From Polaribacter sp. L3A8 (GTDB lineage Bacteria > Bacteroidota > Bacteroidia > Flavobacteriales > Flavobacteriaceae), in assembly GCF_009796785.1 (NCBI RefSeq), contig NZ_CP047026.1, positions 4,074,501 to 4,138,500 on the forward strand: a DNA stretch of 64,000 nt, read 5' to 3'. How positions within the stretch are numbered: position 1 is the stretch's first letter; the number at the start of each line of letters is the position of its first letter. This document shows positions 49,354 to 58,858 of this stretch, one piece after another. Made by a program: the position numbers and the translations under genes. The notes beneath the pieces were generated by a model. That model saw nothing but the letters and a program-made list of their open reading frames with translations, was not told the DNA's origin and did no database searches.

Positions 49354-51531
49354 ATGAGAAAAATTGTTATTCCTTTCGTTGTTTTAAGTCTTACATTTGC
49401 AACCGCTTGTAAAAATAAGACCATGAAAAGTACAGATGCAAAAACTCCAGTAGCAGAAAAACAGCCTACAAAGTTAGAGAAACACGGAGATGTTAGAATA
49501 GATAATTATTTTTGGATGCGTTTGTCTGACGAACAAAAAAATGCAGTAGAAAAAGATGCTCATACTCAAAAAGTAGTAGACTATTTAGAAGAAGAAAATA
49601 CATATTATAAAGAAGTAACAGCTTATACAGAACCTTTTCAGGAAGCTTTATTTGAAGAAATGAAAGGTAGAATAAAAGAAGATGATTCTTCTGTACCTTA
49701 TAAGGATAACGGATATTTTTATATTACTCGTTATGAAGTTGGAAATCAATACCCAATTTATAGCCGTAAAAAAGAAAACTTAGAAGCGGAAGAAGAGGTG
49801 CTTTTTAATGTAAACGAAATGGCTAAAGATTTCGATTACTATCAATTAGGCGGTTTAAATGTTTCTTCGGATAATAAATTGATGGTTTTTGCCACCGATA
49901 CGGTAAGTAGAAGACAGTATTTTTTAAGAATTAAAAACTTAGAAACAGGCAAAATTTATAAAGATATTATAGAAAATACTACAGGAGGTTCTGTTTGGGC
50001 AAATGATAATAAAACTATTTTTTATACAAAAAAAGATCCTGTAACTTTACGTAGTTCAAGTGTTTATAGACATGTGTTAGGAACGCCAACAAGTGAAGAT
50101 GTAGAGGTTTTTTATGAAAAAGACGATACGTTTGGTACGTATGTTACCAAATCTAAATCAGATAAATACATTATTATAGGTTCTTATAGTACGGTTTCTA
50201 CAGAGGCACAGTATTTAGATGCAGACAATCCTACAGGAGCCTTTACAATGCTGCAACCAAGAGAAAGAGATTTAGAATACAGTGTAGCACATTTTGGAGA
50301 TTATTTTTATTTGTTAACCAATAAAGATAATGCCATCAACTTTAAGTTGATGAAAACACCAATAACTAATACTACTAAAGATAATTGGGTAGATGTAATT
50401 CCGCATAGAGATGATACTTTATTAGAAGATTTTTCTATATTTAAAGATTATTTAGTTTTAGAAGAGCGTACTAATGGTTTAAATAAAATACGCATTAAAC
50501 GTTGGGATGAAACCGAAGATTACTATTTACCTTTTAACGAAGAAACGTATTCTGTAGGAGTGTATGCAAATCCAGATTTTGATACGGATGTTATTCGTTA
50601 TTCATATAATTCTTTTACAACACCAAGTTCTGTCATTGACTTTAATATGAAAGATCAATCTAATGAAATTAAAAAAGAACAAGAAGTTTTAGGAGGAGAA
50701 TTTAAAAAAGAAAATTATATAAGTAAACGTGTTTGGGCAACTACAAGAGACGGAAAAGAAGTTGCAATTTCTTTGGTGTACCATAAAGATACAAAACTTA
50801 ATAATTCTACACCTGTATTACAATATGCTTATGGCTCTTATGGGTATACAATACCAGATAGTTTTTCTACAACTCGTTTAAGTTTGTTAGATAGAGGTTT
50901 TGTGTATGCGTTGGCACACATACGTGGTAGCGAGTATTTAGGAAGAGAATGGTATGAAGACGGTAAAATGTTAAACAAGAAAAATACCTTTAACGACTTT
51001 ATAGATTGTTCTCAATATTTAATTGATAACAACTACACATGTTCAGAGCATTTATACGCTATGGGTGGTTCTGCCGGAGGATTGTTAATGGGCGCTATTG
51101 TAAATATGAACCCAGAATTATATAACGGAATTATTGCATCTGTACCTTTTGTTGATGTAATTTCTACAATGTTAGATGATAGTATTCCTCTTACTACGGG
51201 AGAATATGATGAATGGGGAAACCCTAATGATAAGGAATATTACGATTATATTAAATCGTATTCTCCTTATGATCAAGTAGCTGCAAAAGAGTATCCAAAT
51301 ATTTTGGTAACTACAGGTTTTCATGACTCTCAAGTACAGTATTGGGAGCCAGCTAAATGGGTTGCAAAATTAAGAGAATTAAAAACAGACAATAATTTAT
51401 TGTTATTAGAAACCAATATGGAAGCAGGTCATGGAGGAGCATCTGGTCGTTTTGATGCTTTAAAAGAAACCGCTAAAATGTATACTTTCTTTTTAGCCTT
51501 AGAACATAAATTAGATGGTAAAAAAAATTAA
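49354..51531 (+). CDS. S9-family prolyl oligopeptidase / oligopeptidase B-like lipoprotein
   Basis: The protein has 725 residues. Its lipoprotein signal peptide (MRKIVIPFVVLSLTFATAC, lipobox ATAC) places it in the envelope. The N-terminal beta-propeller domain covers about 40-440. The alpha/beta-hydrolase domain has YAYGSYGYTIPDSFSTTRLS, nucleophile YAMGGSAGGLLMGAI, Asp in TGFHDSQVQYWEPAKW and His in MEAGHGGASGRFD. Oligopeptidase B-like enzymes cut short peptides after basic residues. Specificity here is not determined. Confidence 0.9.
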   Translation: MRKIVIPFVVLSLTFATACKNKTMKSTDAKTPVAEKQPTKLEKHGDVRIDNYFWMRLSDEQKNAVEKDAHTQKVVDYLEEENTYYKEVTAYTEPFQEALFEEMKGRIKEDDSSVPYKDNGYFYITRYEVGNQYPIYSRKKENLEAEEEVLFNVNEMAKDFDYYQLGGLNVSSDNKLMVFATDTVSRRQYFLRIKNLETGKIYKDIIENTTGGSVWANDNKTIFYTKKDPVTLRSSSVYRHVLGTPTSEDVEVFYEKDDTFGTYVTKSKSDKYIIIGSYSTVSTEAQYLDADNPTGAFTMLQPRERDLEYSVAHFGDYFYLLTNKDNAINFKLMKTPITNTTKDNWVDVIPHRDDTLLEDFSIFKDYLVLEERTNGLNKIRIKRWDETEDYYLPFNEETYSVGVYANPDFDTDVIRYSYNSFTTPSSVIDFNMKDQSNEIKKEQEVLGGEFKKENYISKRVWATTRDGKEVAISLVYHKDTKLNNSTPVLQYAYGSYGYTIPDSFSTTRLSLLDRGFVYALAHIRGSEYLGREWYEDGKMLNKKNTFNDFIDCSQYLIDNNYTCSEHLYAMGGSAGGLLMGAIVNMNPELYNGIIASVPFVDVISTMLDDSIPLTTGEYDEWGNPNDKEYYDYIKSYSPYDQVAAKEYPNILVTTGFHDSQVQYWEPAKWVAKLRELKTDNNLLLLETNMEAGHGGASGRFDALKETAKMYTFFLALEHKLDGKKN

Positions 51532-51567
51532 GTCTTAAAAACAGTTTCAGTATTTAAGGATTAACCG

Positions 51568-51575
51568 TACTTTTG
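51568..51575 (+). promoter_or_regulatory. candidate -7 box upstream of the cysteine-synthase-like gene
   Basis: TACTTTTG fits TAnnTTTG. The 5' leader to the ATG at 51697 would be about 115 nt and would contain the palindromic repeat at 51601-51673. No good -33 TTG was found. Confidence 0.4.
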
Positions 51576-51600
51576 CCACAAGAATCAAAGATAAAATAAA

Positions 51601-51673
51601 TATCATTGCGAGCGTAACGAAGCTATTTTTTTAATAGAAATAGATAAAATTGTCACGTTATCTCGTAATGATA
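51601..51673. repeat. interspersed palindromic repeat in the 5' leader
   Basis: TATCATTGCGAG (51601-51612) and CTCGTAATGATA (51662-51673) form long arms. The left arm continues CGTAACGAAGC, the complement of the GCTTCGTT/ACCTCGCAAT unit seen at 14068-14093 and 18391-18418. Confidence 0.6.
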
Positions 51674-51696
51674 TTTACTTTGAGAATAGTGAGAGA

Positions 51697-52692
51697 ATGA
51701 CTAGAAATAAAGGGATTACAAATTCAATATTAGATTTAGTAGGTGAAACCCCACTAATAAAACTTCATAAGATTACCAAGAATTTACCTGGTTCGTATTA
51801 CGCAAAATTCGAAGCTTTTAATCCCGGTCATTCAGCAAAAGATAGAATTGCATTACACATTGTACAAGACGCAGAAAAAAAAGGCATCCTTAAAAAAGGC
51901 GCTACTATTGTAGAAACAACTTCTGGTAATACAGGGTTTAGTTTGGCAATGATAAGCATTGTAAAAGGATACAAATGTATTTTAGCTGTGAGCGATAAAT
52001 CTTCTAAAGATAAAATAGATTTACTAAAATCTATGGGAGCAGAAGTGCATATTTGCCCTGCAAACGTAGCTCCAGATGATCCTAGATCTTATTATGAAGT
52101 TGCTAAAAAAATCCATAAAAAAACAAAGAATTCAGTGTATATTAACCAGTATTTTAATGAGCTAAATATAGAAGCACATTACAAAAGTACAGGTCCAGAA
52201 ATCTGGGAACAAACAGATGGTAAAATTACACATTTAGTAGTAGCAAGTGGTACTGGAGGCACTATCTCTGGTACAGGAAAGTATTTAAAAGAACAAAACC
52301 CAAACATCAAAATTTTAGGAGTAGATGCTATTGGTTCTGTGTTAAAAAAATACCACGAAACCAAAGAATTCGATTTAGAAGAGGTGAGCCCATATAAAAT
52401 TGAAGGATTAGGTAAAAACTTAATTCCTACAGCGACCGATTTTGATGTGATAGATATCTATGAAAAAGTTTCTGATAAAGAAGCTGCATTAGAGGCTAGA
52501 AATATTGTTAAAAAAGAAGGGATTTTTCCAGGGTATACAAGTGGAGCTGTAATGCAAGCAACAAAACAATACGCAGCAAAAAATATGTTTGATGAGAATA
52601 GTTTTGTAGTGTTAGTTTTTGCAGATCATGGATCTCGTTATATGAATAAAATTTATAGCGATGATTGGATGAAACAGAACGATTTTTTGTAA
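51697..52692 (+). CDS. cysteine synthase-family PLP enzyme, probable cysteate synthase
   Basis: This 331-residue fold type II PLP enzyme has the PLP Lys in [20 protein letters not shown]. Also present are the substrate loop [15 protein letters not shown], the phosphate loop [16 protein letters not shown], and [17 protein letters not shown]. It has the cysteine synthase/CBS architecture. The next gene, 83 bp downstream on the same strand, is an AOS-family acyltransferase. That pairing is the arrangement I recall for sulfonolipid (capnine) synthesis, where this enzyme makes cysteate. Ordinary cysteine synthase is the alternative. Confidence 0.7.
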   Translation: MTRNKGITNSILDLVGETPLIKLHKITKNLPGSYYAKFEAFNPGHSAKDRIALHIVQDAEKKGILKKGATIVETTSGNTGFSLAMISIVKGYKCILAVSDKSSKDKIDLLKSMGAEVHICPANVAPDDPRSYYEVAKKIHKKTKNSVYINQYFNELNIEAHYKSTGPEIWEQTDGKITHLVVASGTGGTISGTGKYLKEQNPNIKILGVDAIGSVLKKYHETKEFDLEEVSPYKIEGLGKNLIPTATDFDVIDIYEKVSDKEAALEARNIVKKEGIFPGYTSGAVMQATKQYAAKNMFDENSFVVLVFADHGSRYMNKIYSDDWMKQNDFL

Positions 52693-52775
52693 ATAGAATA
52701 GAACTTAACACAATTTGATAAACTGCAAAAAAAACGGTTACTTTGCAGTTCGAAGAATAATATAAAATAGAGCAC

Positions 52776-54023
52776 ATGACGAAAGATTTATTTGAAAGAA
52801 TAGAAGCAGATAAAGGTCCCTTAGGTAAATGGGCAAAACAAGCAGAAGGCTATTATGTTTTTCCTAAATTAGAAGGACCAATATCTAACAGAATGTCTTT
52901 TAATGGTAAAAAAGTTGTTACTTGGAGTATCAATGATTATTTAGGTTTAGCAAATCACCCAGAAGTTTTAAAAGCAGATGGAGCTGCTGCTACAGAGCAC
53001 GGTATGGCTTACCCAATGGGAGCAAGAATGATGTCTGGGCATACTAAATTTCATGAACAATTAGAGCAAGAATGTGCTGAGTTTGTAGAAAAAGATGCTG
53101 CATATTTAGTAAACTTTGGATATCAAGGAATGGTATCTGCAATTGATGCTTTGGTAACTAAGCACGATGTTATTGTATACGACATGGATACTCATGCATG
53201 TATTATAGATGGAGTTCGTTTACACGCTGGTAAACGTTTTGTTTATAAGCATAATGACATGGTAAGTTTTGAAAAAAACATTAAGCGTGCTCAAAAGATG
53301 GCAGAAAAAACAGGCGGAGGAATTTTAGTGATTTCTGAAGGTGTTTTTGGTATGCGAGGAGAACAAGGACGGTTAAAAGAAATTGTTGCTTTTAAAAAAG
53401 AATATAATTTTAGATTGCTAGTAGATGATGCACATGGTTTTGGTACTTTAGGTAAAGATGGTAAAGGAACAGGTGTAGAGCAAGGAGTACAAGATGAAAT
53501 AGATGTATACTTTGCAACGTTTGCAAAATCTATGGCAGGTATTGGAGCTTTTTTTGCAGGGAATAAAGAAGTAATTCAGTATTTACAATACAATATGCGT
53601 TCTCAAATGTTTGCAAAATCATTACCAATGGCAATGGTTAAAGGAGCATTAAAACGTTTAGATATGTTACGTACAATGCCAGAATTGAAAGAAACATTGT
53701 GGAGAAACACAAATGCTTTACAATCTGGTTTACGTGCTGCTGGTTTCGATTTAGGAACTACGCAAACTTGTATAACACCCGTATTTTTAAAAGGAGATAT
53801 ACCAGAAGCAATGGCAATGGTAAATGATTTACGTGAAAACCACGGAATCTTTTGTTCTATTGTAGTGTACCCAGTAATACCAAAAGGATTAATTATTTTA
53901 AGATTGATACCAACTGCAACACACACACAAGATGATATTGATGAAACAATTACCGCTTTTTCTGCGATTAGAGAATTGCTAGAAAATGGTACGTATAAAA
54001 AAATTGCAGCTTCAATGGTGTAA
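52776..54023 (+). CDS. alpha-oxoamine synthase-family PLP enzyme, probable cysteate acyltransferase (sulfonolipid synthesis)
   Basis: This 415-residue fold type I PLP enzyme of the KBL/BioF/serine palmitoyltransferase family shows TWSINDYLGLANHPEVLKAD, MGARMMSGHTKFHEQLEQEC, LLVDDAHGFGTLGKDGKGTG, and the PLP Lys region YFATFAKSMAGIGAFFAGN. It would condense an amino acid with an acyl thioester. Next to a cysteate-synthase-like gene the likely reaction is cysteate plus acyl-CoA/ACP to 3-ketocapnine, the precursor of the sulfonolipids linked to gliding in flavobacteria. Glycine C-acetyltransferase or serine palmitoyltransferase are alternatives. TACTTTGC upstream with a TTG about 20 bp earlier hints at an own promoter. 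Confidence 0.7.
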   Translation: MTKDLFERIEADKGPLGKWAKQAEGYYVFPKLEGPISNRMSFNGKKVVTWSINDYLGLANHPEVLKADGAAATEHGMAYPMGARMMSGHTKFHEQLEQECAEFVEKDAAYLVNFGYQGMVSAIDALVTKHDVIVYDMDTHACIIDGVRLHAGKRFVYKHNDMVSFEKNIKRAQKMAEKTGGGILVISEGVFGMRGEQGRLKEIVAFKKEYNFRLLVDDAHGFGTLGKDGKGTGVEQGVQDEIDVYFATFAKSMAGIGAFFAGNKEVIQYLQYNMRSQMFAKSLPMAMVKGALKRLDMLRTMPELKETLWRNTNALQSGLRAAGFDLGTTQTCITPVFLKGDIPEAMAMVNDLRENHGIFCSIVVYPVIPKGLIILRLIPTATHTQDDIDETITAFSAIRELLENGTYKKIAASMV

Positions 54024-54050
54024 TTCTACTTTTTATTTACATATAATATA

Positions 54051-54078
54051 AAAACCGAGCTATTAAACTCGGTTTTTT
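54051..54078 (+). terminator. terminator of the acyltransferase gene
   Basis: AAAACCGAG (54051-54059) and CTCGGTTTT (54068-54076) are followed by T residues. It lies about 30 bp after the stop at 54023. Confidence 0.85.
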
Positions 54079-54111
54079 GTTTTTATATTTCTTATATTAT
54101 TTTATTATCAT

Positions 54112-54138
54112 AAAAAAACCACTTATTACAGTGGTTTT
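54112..54138 (-). terminator. terminator of the RND efflux operon
   Basis: AAAACCACT and AGTGGTTTT surround a 6-nt loop, with the A-run at 54112-54118 giving a U-run on the minus strand. It lies 20 bp after the stop of the outer membrane channel gene at 54159. Confidence 0.82.
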
Positions 54139-54158
54139 AATTGTTGTTTATAGTTTTA

Positions 54159-55595
54159 TTATTTCCATCCTCCGCCTAAAGATTTGTAAATGTGAATGTT
54201 TGCTATTAATTGATCTTTTTTAGTTTCAATCAATTCAATTTTTGCATCTAACGCCTCTCTCTGGGTAAGTAAAACCTCTAAATAATCTGCTCTAGCAGAT
54301 TTAAATAAACGTGTAGAAAGAGCTATCGAGTTTGTTAAAATTGATACCTGTTCTGCTTTTAAGTTATAAATAGTTTTTAGGTTTTTAATATTAGAAAGCT
54401 CATTTGCAACTTCTATATATGCATTTAAAATAGCTTTTTCATATTCAAAAATCGATTGTAACTGTTGATCACTTGCATTTTTATAAGCTGCTTTTATAGC
54501 ATTTCTATTAATTAAAGGACCTACAACATCACCAATTAAAGAATACGCAAGAGATTCTGGAGTGCTTGTTAAAAATTTTGGTTTAAAAGACTCTAAACCT
54601 ACACCTGCACTAATATCAACAGAAGGATAAAAATTAGCTCTAGCAACTTTTGTATTTAATTTAGAAGCTGCTAATTCAAATTCTGCTCTCCTAATATCAG
54701 GTCTGTTTTGTAGCAATTGAGAAGGAACACCAGCGTATGTAGTGTCTATTTTAGTTGTTAAAAACTCTTTAGATTTTCTTTTTACATACTGAGGTCTTTG
54801 CCCTGTTAAAAAATTAATTTTATGTTCTGTAACCACAATTTTTTGCTCAATTTCGTGCTTTTCGCTTCGGTTTTTAATCACTTCTGCTTTAAATCTACTA
54901 ACGGCTAACTCTGTTGTTTTTGCAGCTTCCTTCTGTAGTTTTACAATTCTTAAAGCATTTTTCTGAATATCTAAATTTTGATTTACAATATCTAATTGAT
55001 TATCTAAAGCCATCAACTCATAATACGTATCTGCAATTTCCGAAACTAAATTAGTCGTCATAAAGTTTTTACCTTCTACAGAAGATAAATATTCATAAAC
55101 GGCTGCTTTTTTCTCATTTCTTAATTTTTTCCAAATATCTAATTCCCATGAAGCAGAGAGACCTACAGAATAATTAGTTAGAGGTTCAGGAAATTCTTTC
55201 CCATCAATTTCTAATTGTTTTTCTACTGAACCATTTCTGGTGTGTTCTCCTACTTTTTCTACTTCAGCTCTAGCAAAAATATTTACAAAAGGAAGGTATT
55301 CTCCTTTTTTAGCCTGAATCTGATTTTTAAACATATCTACACTTTGTAACATTATATTTAATTCTTGATTATGTACCAATGCAGTATCAATCAAAGAAAT
55401 TAAATAAGGATCAGAGAAGAATGAACGCCATTCAGTTTTTGCAGTATTTAAAGTATCTACACTTTTATTTAAATATGTTTCTGGAACAGCAGTGTTTTCT
55501 TTTCTTACTTCTCTAGTAGGTACGCAGGAATGTAAAAGCATTACCGCGCAAATACCTACTAAAAATAGTTTGCTGTTTTTTATACTATTTTTCAT
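54159..55595 (-). CDS. TolC-like outer membrane efflux channel (NodT/OprM type)
   Basis: This 478-residue outer membrane factor has a lipoprotein signal (LVGICAVMLLHSC near residue 24). Two OEP repeats follow: the first around GEYLPFVNIFARAEVEKVGE and the second around SQLLQNRPDIRRAEFELAAS and ARANFYPSVDISAGVGLESF. Both are typical of OprM/NodT. It would form the outer membrane conduit of the tripartite pump. Its 5' end overlaps the permease gene by 11 bp, so it is the last gene of the operon. Confidence 0.92.
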   Translation of the reverse strand: MKNSIKNSKLFLVGICAVMLLHSCVPTREVRKENTAVPETYLNKSVDTLNTAKTEWRSFFSDPYLISLIDTALVHNQELNIMLQSVDMFKNQIQAKKGEYLPFVNIFARAEVEKVGEHTRNGSVEKQLEIDGKEFPEPLTNYSVGLSASWELDIWKKLRNEKKAAVYEYLSSVEGKNFMTTNLVSEIADTYYELMALDNQLDIVNQNLDIQKNALRIVKLQKEAAKTTELAVSRFKAEVIKNRSEKHEIEQKIVVTEHKINFLTGQRPQYVKRKSKEFLTTKIDTTYAGVPSQLLQNRPDIRRAEFELAASKLNTKVARANFYPSVDISAGVGLESFKPKFLTSTPESLAYSLIGDVVGPLINRNAIKAAYKNASDQQLQSIFEYEKAILNAYIEVANELSNIKNLKTIYNLKAEQVSILTNSIALSTRLFKSARADYLEVLLTQREALDAKIELIETKKDQLIANIHIYKSLGGGWK

Positions 55596-58500
55596 TATCT
55601 TTTCTTTTGGTTAATTTTTTCAAAAGTTTTGAAATTTCTTGAATTTTAAGTTTTAATTTGCTTGTACTATCGTCTTGAATTTTGTGCATCAATTCTTCTG
55701 ATAATGGTTGGCTTTCCTCATCTTTAATTAAACTTTTACCATCTGCCATTTTAGCAAAAACAAAGTAAAGACCAGGAATTAATAAAACACCAAATACAGT
55801 ACCAATTAACATACCTCCAAGAGCAGAACCACCAATGGTTCTATTACCAATTGCACCAGCTCCAGTGGCAAAAACTAACGGAATTAAACCAGCAACAAAA
55901 GCAAAAGAGGTCATTAAAATAGGTCTAAACCTTGCTTTAGAACCTTCTACGGCAGCTTGTAAAATTGTGGCGCCTTGGCGTCTTTTTTGTACAGCAAATT
56001 CAACAATTAATACGGCATTTTTACCGAGTAAACCAACCAGCATAATAATACCAATTTGGGCATAAACATCATTGGCAAGTCCCATCGCTTTCAGTAAGAA
56101 AAAGGAACCAAAAACACCAACAGGTAAAGAAAGAATAACAGCTAAAGGCAATAAGAAACTTTCATATTGAGCAGCTAAAACAAAGTACACAAAAATTAAT
56201 ACAACAATAAAAATGTATAGAGATTCATTTCCTCTATTTGCTTCATCAAAAGTTAAACCTTCCCAACCAACATCATAGCCTTTTGGTAATTCTTTAGCGG
56301 CAACTTCTTTTATCGCTTTAATAGCATCTCCACTTGTAAAACCTTTTGCAGGTAAACCTCTAATGGTAGCAGAATTATATAAATTATACCTTGTAATCTC
56401 ATTAGGACCTAGTTCTTTTGTGATAGTCATAAATGAAGAATAAGGAACCATTTCTCCGGATTCACTTTTTACATATAATTTTTCTAAATCTGTAGGAAGT
56501 CTTCTATATTCTGGTGCGGCTTGTGTATACACTTTAAAGAATCTACCAAAACGAATAAATCCTTGCTCGTAAGTACTACCAATTAAGATGTTAAGGTTTT
56601 CCATTGCTTTACCAATGCTTACCCCTTTTTGCATGGCAACTTTGTTGTTAATTTTTAATTTATACTGTGGATAATTAGCAGAGAAGAATGTAAACAAACC
56701 CGTTAACTCTTTACGTTTAGATAAAGCAGCCATAAATTCTTTGTTTATTCTTTCAAATTCATGATAACCTGTAGAGTTTGTTTTATCTAATAAACGCATA
56801 GAGAATCCACCAGAAGAACCAAACCCAGGAACCGCAGGTGGTTCAAAATACTCTATAACTGCACCTAAATCTTTTGTTTCTTCTTCTAATTCTTCCATAA
56901 TTTCGTGTACAGAATGTTCACGATCATGCCAAGATTTTAGGTTGATGATGCATGTACCGGCATTAGACCCTCTACCTTCAGTCATAATTTCATAACCTGC
57001 TAAAGAAGAAACCGATGCAACTCCTTCTGTTTCTTCACAGATTTTTTGTAATTTCTTAGCAACTTCATTTGTTCTTTCTAAGGTTGCTCCAGGTGGAGTT
57101 TGAATAATTGCATAAATCATTCCTTGATCTTCATTAGGAATAAAACCTGCAGGTAGTGTTTTATTTGTGATAAAAATTCCCGCACAGAAAGCAATTAAAA
57201 GACCGAATGTTACAATTCTTCTCGCAACAATTTTGTTCAATATTTTTACATAACTTCCAGTAAGTCTTTCGAAACCTGCATTAAACCAACGAATAAAACG
57301 ATCTATTGGAGATTTACTTTTTGGTTTACCATGATTGTTTTTTAACATCATAGCACAAAGAACTGGTGTTAATGTTAGGGCAACAATTGCAGAAATTACA
57401 ATAGAACCCGCCATTGTTATCGAAAACTGACGATAGAAAACACCTACAGGTCCGGTCATAAATGAAGTAGGAATAAATACAGAAACCATTACTAATGTAA
57501 TTGCAATAATTGCGCCTCCAATTTCATTTAAAACTTCATAAGACGCTTTGTATGGAGTAAGATTGTCTTCTTCCATTTTAACATGAACAGCCTCTACCAC
57601 AACAATGGCATTATCTACAACAATACCAATTGCCAATACTAAAGCAAAAAGTGTAATTAAGTTAATGGAAAGACCAAATAGCTGCATTACAAAAAAGGAG
57701 CCAATTAAAGAAACAGGTACCGCAATAATAGGTATTAATGTAGAACGCCAATCTCCCAAAAATAAGAAAACAACAATTCCTACCAATATAAAAGCATCTC
57801 TAAGCGTATGTAAAACTTGTTCTACAGATGCATCTAAGAAATTAGAAACATCATAACTAATTTTAAAATCAATTCCCGGAGGTAAATCAACTTCTAACTC
57901 TTTTAATTTTTCTTTAACCGTCTTAATTACATCACTACCATTACTACCAAAAGTTTGTTTTAGAACGATAGAGGCAGAGGGATGTCCGTCTAAATTAGAA
58001 TAGATATCAAAAAATTCACTTCCTAATTCTACATCAGCAATATCAGATAGTTTTACTATTTGACCATCTTCATTTGCTTTAACAATTATCTCTTTGTACT
58101 GGTCTGCTTTATTATACCTGTTTTCATAAGTTAAAACATATTCTAAAGATTGTGCTGTTTTACCAGAGCTTCTTCCTAAACGACCAGGTCTTGCCAAAAT
58201 ACTTTGGTCTTCCATGGCTTCTAAAACTTCTTCCGCAGAAATTTTATACGCTCTCATTCTGTCTGGTTTTAACCAAACTCTCATAGCATATTTTCTGCTT
58301 CCTAAAATTTTTGCACTTGCAATACCGTTAATACGTTGTATTTCTGGGATAATTTTTGTGTACGCGTAGTTGTATAAAAACTTTTCATCATTCTTTTTTT
58401 CTTTGCTAAAAAGATTCACATACATTAACATACTCGGTTGTACTGGTGTAATAACAACACCTTCTCGTTGTACCAATTCTGGTAATAACGGCATTACTTG

Positions 58501-58836
58501 ATCTACTCTGGTTTTTATCCTAACTACTGCTTGGTTTGGGTCTGTACCGGGCTCGAAAATAATACGTAAGGTTCCTTCTCCAGCACTTGTTGCATCCGAA
58601 GCTATATAACGCATTCCTTGTACCCCGTTTATGGCAGTTTCTAAAGGAATTAACGTAGAGTTTACCAATACATCTGCACTAGAACCAGGATATGCAATAA
58701 AGATATTTACGGTTGTAGGTGCAATTGGTGGAAATTGTGATATGGGTAATTGCTTAATAGCAAGCGACCCTATAAATACGATCATCACCGAAATGACAAT
58801 AGCCAAAACGGGTCTTTTTATAAATTTACTAAACAT
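55585..58836 (-). CDS. RND-family efflux permease (AcrB/HAE1 type)
   Basis: This 1,083-residue inner membrane transporter is a proton-driven drug exporter. The twelve-helix HAE1 layout includes FSKFIKRPVLAIVISVMIVF at the start, FALVLAIGIVVDNAIVVVEA with the proton-relay Asp pair in TM4, and FIPNEDQGMIYAIIQTPPGA. The second half has GLLGKNAVLIVEFAVQKRR and a C-terminal charged tail of about 45 residues (lysine-rich). It is preceded by the adaptor gene (22 bp) and overlaps the channel gene. Substrates are unknown. Multidrug or solvent export is typical. Confidence 0.95.
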   Translation of the reverse strand: MFSKFIKRPVLAIVISVMIVFIGSLAIKQLPISQFPPIAPTTVNIFIAYPGSSADVLVNSTLIPLETAINGVQGMRYIASDATSAGEGTLRIIFEPGTDPNQAVVRIKTRVDQVMPLLPELVQREGVVITPVQPSMLMYVNLFSKEKKNDEKFLYNYAYTKIIPEIQRINGIASAKILGSRKYAMRVWLKPDRMRAYKISAEEVLEAMEDQSILARPGRLGRSSGKTAQSLEYVLTYENRYNKADQYKEIIVKANEDGQIVKLSDIADVELGSEFFDIYSNLDGHPSASIVLKQTFGSNGSDVIKTVKEKLKELEVDLPPGIDFKISYDVSNFLDASVEQVLHTLRDAFILVGIVVFLFLGDWRSTLIPIIAVPVSLIGSFFVMQLFGLSINLITLFALVLAIGIVVDNAIVVVEAVHVKMEEDNLTPYKASYEVLNEIGGAIIAITLVMVSVFIPTSFMTGPVGVFYRQFSITMAGSIVISAIVALTLTPVLCAMMLKNNHGKPKSKSPIDRFIRWFNAGFERLTGSYVKILNKIVARRIVTFGLLIAFCAGIFITNKTLPAGFIPNEDQGMIYAIIQTPPGATLERTNEVAKKLQKICEETEGVASVSSLAGYEIMTEGRGSNAGTCIINLKSWHDREHSVHEIMEELEEETKDLGAVIEYFEPPAVPGFGSSGGFSMRLLDKTNSTGYHEFERINKEFMAALSKRKELTGLFTFFSANYPQYKLKINNKVAMQKGVSIGKAMENLNILIGSTYEQGFIRFGRFFKVYTQAAPEYRRLPTDLEKLYVKSESGEMVPYSSFMTITKELGPNEITRYNLYNSATIRGLPAKGFTSGDAIKAIKEVAAKELPKGYDVGWEGLTFDEANRGNESLYIFIVVLIFVYFVLAAQYESFLLPLAVILSLPVGVFGSFFLLKAMGLANDVYAQIGIIMLVGLLGKNAVLIVEFAVQKRRQGATILQAAVEGSKARFRPILMTSFAFVAGLIPLVFATGAGAIGNRTIGGSALGGMLIGTVFGVLLIPGLYFVFAKMADGKSLIKDEESQPLSEELMHKIQDDSTSKLKLKIQEISKLLKKLTKRKDNEK

Positions 58837-58858
58837 GTTTTTGTAGTTTTAATTCTAG

